From Candidatus Binatia bacterium (GTDB lineage: Bacteria > Desulfobacterota > Binatia > Bin18), in contig JAJDTY010000050.1 in assembly GCA_022826945.1 (NCBI GenBank), forward strand, positions 49,480 through 113,479: DNA of 64,000 nucleotides, read 5' to 3'. Made by a program: the position numbers and the translations under genes. Under the pieces are notes generated by a model. It was given only the letters and a program-made list of their open reading frames with translations. It ran no database searches and was not told where the DNA came from. Position 1 is the first letter of the stretch. Every line of letters begins with the position of its first letter. Positions 61,844 to 64,000 of this stretch are shown here, one piece after another.

Positions 61844-63648
61844 TATTTGCTCTCCTCAAATAGTTCCTTGAGATCGTCGGGCATCTCAGGCAAGGGCTCT
61901 TCAGACAGGCTGAGCTCTCCGTCTTTGCGACGCAGCACAAGATTGATCTTGCCGTATTTGTCCGGGTCGGGCCCCGGATGATCTTCTCGGGTATGACCGC
62001 CCCGGCTCTCTTTGCGTTCCAGCGCGCCCATGGTTGTGGCCTCGGCGGTCGTCAGCAGGGATTGCAAATCGAGCGCCAGATTCCAGCCCGGATTATACTG
62101 GCGATGCCCTTCGACCGTGACCTTGGCCAGCCGCTCTTTCAAACTGGCGATCTCGGTTTGCGCCTTTTTGAGCTCGCTCTCGGTGCGGATGATCCCAACC
62201 AGATTCTGCATGCAGTCTTGCAGGGCCATATGAACGGTATACGGGTTTTCGCCGCCGTCGTTGTTGAACGGGGCGAGCAGTTCCTGGGCGTACTGCTCGA
62301 TCTGGTCGGCATCCGGGCTGGGATGGCCCTCGAGATTCTGGGCATACTGAGCCGCGTACAGTCCGGCGCGACGGCCAAAGACGAGCAGGTCGGACAGCGA
62401 ATTCCCACCTAAGCGGTTGGCTCCGTGCAGGCCGGCCGCCACTTCGCCCGCGGCGTACAGCCCCGGCACGGTTGTGGCCGCGGTATCGGCTTCAACCCGA
62501 ACGCCACCCATGATGTAGTGACAGGTCGGACCGACTTCCATGGGCTCTTTCGTGATGTCCACATCGGCCAGCTCCTTGAACTGGTGATGCATTGAGGGCA
62601 GACGCCGTGCAATATATTCGGCGCTACGGCGCGAGGCGATATCCAGCAAGACTCCGCCGTGCGGGCTGCCCCGACCGGCCTTGACCTCGGCGTTAATCGC
62701 CCGCGCCACCTCGTCACGCGGCAGCAGGTCCGGTGTACGACGGTTATTCGTCTTGTCCTCATACCAGGCGTCGGCCTCTTCCTCGGTCTCGGCCGTTTCT
62801 GCCCGGAAGTAGTCGGTAATATAGTTGAACATGAAGCGCTCGCCCTCGGAATTCCTGAGGGTGCCGCCGTCGCCCCGCACCCCTTCGGTGACCAGGATGC
62901 CACGTACGCTGTTGGGCCAGACCATGCCGGTAGGGTGAAACTGGATCATCTCCATATCGATCAGGTCGGCCCCGGCATCGGCCGCCAGGGTGGTCCCGTC
63001 GCCGGTGTATTCCCACGAGTTTGAGGTAAACTTCCAGGCTTTTCCCACCCCGCCGGTGGCCAGCACAATCGCTTTGGATTTGAAAGTGACGAACTTGCCG
63101 CTTTCACGCCAGTAGCCGAACGCCCCGCACACGCGATCTCCGTCTTTGAGCAGGCGCTGGATGTTACACTCCATGTAGACATCGATGCCCTTATGAACGG
63201 CGTGCTGCTGAAGGGTACGGATCATCTCCAGACCGGTACGGTCGCCCACATGGGCGAGGCGCGCGTAGCGGTGCCCGCCAAAGTCGCGCTGAAGAATACG
63301 CCCGTCTTTGGTCCGATCAAAAAGCGCCCCCCACTCTTCAAGTTCCAAAACCCGGTCCGGTGCCTCCTGGGCGTGGAGCTGGGCCATGCGCCAGTTGTTG
63401 AGCATCTTGCCGCCACGCATGGTATCCCGGAAATGGACCTTCCAGTTGTCCTCCTGGTAGACGTTGCGCAGGGCTGCGGCGATCCCGCCCTCGGCCATGA
63501 CCGTATGCGCCTTCCCGAGCAGAGATTTACAGATAAGAGCGGTTTTGACACCGGCCGCTGAGGCTTCGATGGCCGCGCGGAGTCCCGCGCCACCCGCGCC
63601 AATCACGATCACGTCGTATTCGTGAGTCTCGTACTTATCGTTTGCCAT
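61843..63648 (-). CDS. sdhA: Succinate dehydrogenase/fumarate reductase flavoprotein subunit
   Basis: The 601-residue flavoprotein has GAGGAGLRAAIEA (near residue 17), KAHTVMAEGGIAAAL (near 46, including the His that usually binds FAD covalently) and GRLGGNSLSDLLVFG-like (NRLGGNSLSDLLVFGRRAG near 412). Catalytic stretch HPTGMVWPNSVRGILVTEGVRGDGG is complete. It is similar to mycobacterial/actinobacterial and other SdhA types with membrane partner of haem kind. Order on the minus strand is sdhC-like, sdhA, sdhB. Confidence 0.94.
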   Translation of the reverse strand: MANDKYETHEYDVIVIGAGGAGLRAAIEASAAGVKTALICKSLLGKAHTVMAEGGIAAALRNVYQEDNWKVHFRDTMRGGKMLNNWRMAQLHAQEAPDRVLELEEWGALFDRTKDGRILQRDFGGHRYARLAHVGDRTGLEMIRTLQQHAVHKGIDVYMECNIQRLLKDGDRVCGAFGYWRESGKFVTFKSKAIVLATGGVGKAWKFTSNSWEYTGDGTTLAADAGADLIDMEMIQFHPTGMVWPNSVRGILVTEGVRGDGGTLRNSEGERFMFNYITDYFRAETAETEEEADAWYEDKTNNRRTPDLLPRDEVARAINAEVKAGRGSPHGGVLLDIASRRSAEYIARRLPSMHHQFKELADVDITKEPMEVGPTCHYIMGGVRVEADTAATTVPGLYAAGEVAAGLHGANRLGGNSLSDLLVFGRRAGLYAAQYAQNLEGHPSPDADQIEQYAQELLAPFNNDGGENPYTVHMALQDCMQNLVGIIRTESELKKAQTEIASLKERLAKVTVEGHRQYNPGWNLALDLQSLLTTAEATTMGALERKESRGGHTREDHPGPDPDKYGKINLVLRRKDGELSLSEEPLPEMPDDLKELFEESK

Positions 63649-63649
63649 C

Positions 63650-64000
63650 TTAGAAGAACCTCACGTCTGAAATATATCCCATTGAGATGAAACGCACATA
63701 CACATCCGTCAGCATGACGACAACCAGGCTGATCCAGGCAAAGAGCATATGGTTTTCGTTGAGACGGCTGACCTGACGCCACAGCTTGAGCCGCAGGGGA
63801 GACTGTGACAGTACATCGAGGCCGCCTCCACACAGATGCCGGCAGGAGTGGCACGAAAACGAGTAGAGGGACAAAAATGCGGCGTTGGCAATCAGCACCA
63901 GGGTGCCAAGTCCCATGCCGAACTCGCTTCCGCCGTCTGCAGTCGGAAAGCTGAAGGCCAGCAGCGCGTCCCACCACAGAAAGAGCACAACCAGGGTCGC
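63650..64000 (-). CDS. sdhC: Succinate dehydrogenase membrane subunit (5' end outside the window)
   Basis: The frame is open to the end of the window, so the N-terminus is missing. About 115 residues remain, with membrane segments (LGTLVLIANAAFLSLYSF near the visible start, and MLFAWISLVVVMLTDVYVRFIS near the end) and a Cys/His-rich loop (CHSCRHLCGG). It ends one base before the sdhA start, so the genes form one operon. Family identity comes from this context and from the membrane layout. I cannot tell whether there is a separate sdhD. Confidence 0.7.
   Translation of the reverse strand, partial: ATLVVLFLWWDALLAFSFPTADGGSEFGMGLGTLVLIANAAFLSLYSFSCHSCRHLCGGGLDVLSQSPLRLKLWRQVSRLNENHMLFAWISLVVVMLTDVYVRFISMGYISDVRFF

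Noticed and set aside
1..64000. tRNA, rRNA or CRISPR array
   Set aside because: No cloverleaf-like stretch with a TTCGA loop, no rRNA-like sequence and no regularly spaced repeats were seen in the gaps between genes; a covariance search would be needed to exclude small RNAs.

Overview
The window is a dense piece of chromosome, about 57-60% G+C by eye, from a Gram-negative, probably aerobic heterotroph. Signs of this are a lipoprotein signal peptidase, a three-part RND efflux pump with outer-membrane channel, a succinate dehydrogenase operon, acyl-CoA dehydrogenases, and ring-cleaving dioxygenases that use O2. The number of luciferase-like flavin monooxygenases, the aromatic catabolic genes and the use of selenocysteine would fit deeply branching proteobacteria-like lineages (Desulfobacterota/Binatota/Tectomicrobia type), but no taxonomic marker is present and this is a guess. 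I see no rRNA, tRNA or CRISPR array.

Layout. 0-6.4 kb: end of a K+-transport RCK protein, an NCS2 permease, a Sel1-repeat protein, lspA, a RidA protein, a YcgN protein, a tandem GST_N-domain protein read through an in-frame TGA (selenocysteine), and a luciferase-like monooxygenase. 6.4-13.0 kb: a small TA-flanked inverted-repeat element, then a five-gene minus-strand operon (ABC ATPase, FtsX-type permease, AttH/CrtC-like lipocalin, SRPBCC-epimerase fusion, DUF4149). 13.2-15.2 kb: DUF2878, SRPBCC and DUF983 genes and an IS630 remnant. 15.3-21.3 kb: RND efflux operon. 21.5-34.2 kb: a catabolic region with two divergent operons read from 29.1-29.3 kb. One arm has an extradiol dioxygenase, an ACMSD-like amidohydrolase, an alpha/beta hydrolase and a luciferase-like monooxygenase. 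The other has a MetE-like methyltransferase, both subunits of hydroquinone 1,2-dioxygenase, another luciferase-like monooxygenase and a PhzS-like FAD monooxygenase. Together they look like a funnel for hydroxylated, perhaps methoxylated, aromatic compounds.

34.3-45.8 kb: a MazF/PemK toxin pair, two acyl-CoA dehydrogenases, nudC, a fused nuclease-methyltransferase of the type ISP family followed by a HEPN-motif protein (candidate defence pair), methyltransferase, Uma2, DUF29 and esterase genes. 45.9-51.5 kb: a ParA-type ATPase convergent with a CHAD-domain protein (possible polyphosphate-granule positioning), a short family-A DNA polymerase, and a DUF4143 ATPase whose upstream region holds a perfect 28-bp palindrome. 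51.5-54.4 kb: an A+T-richer island of six small genes bounded by inverted copies of a roughly 50-bp repeat. 54.4-64 kb: beta-phosphoglucomutase-like HAD protein, metallophosphoesterase, an M28 peptidase with PD40 and PDZ domains, an acetyltransferase, a second selenoprotein (a UGPC glutaredoxin), NIPSNAP, and sdhB-sdhA-sdhC (the last cut by the window end).

The most interesting point is the pair of selenoproteins. Both have TGA at the first position of a CxxC redox motif, both have a 6-bp hairpin with a GU-containing 5-nt apical loop 12-16 nt after the TGA, and both would be truncated or lost by ordinary gene calling.
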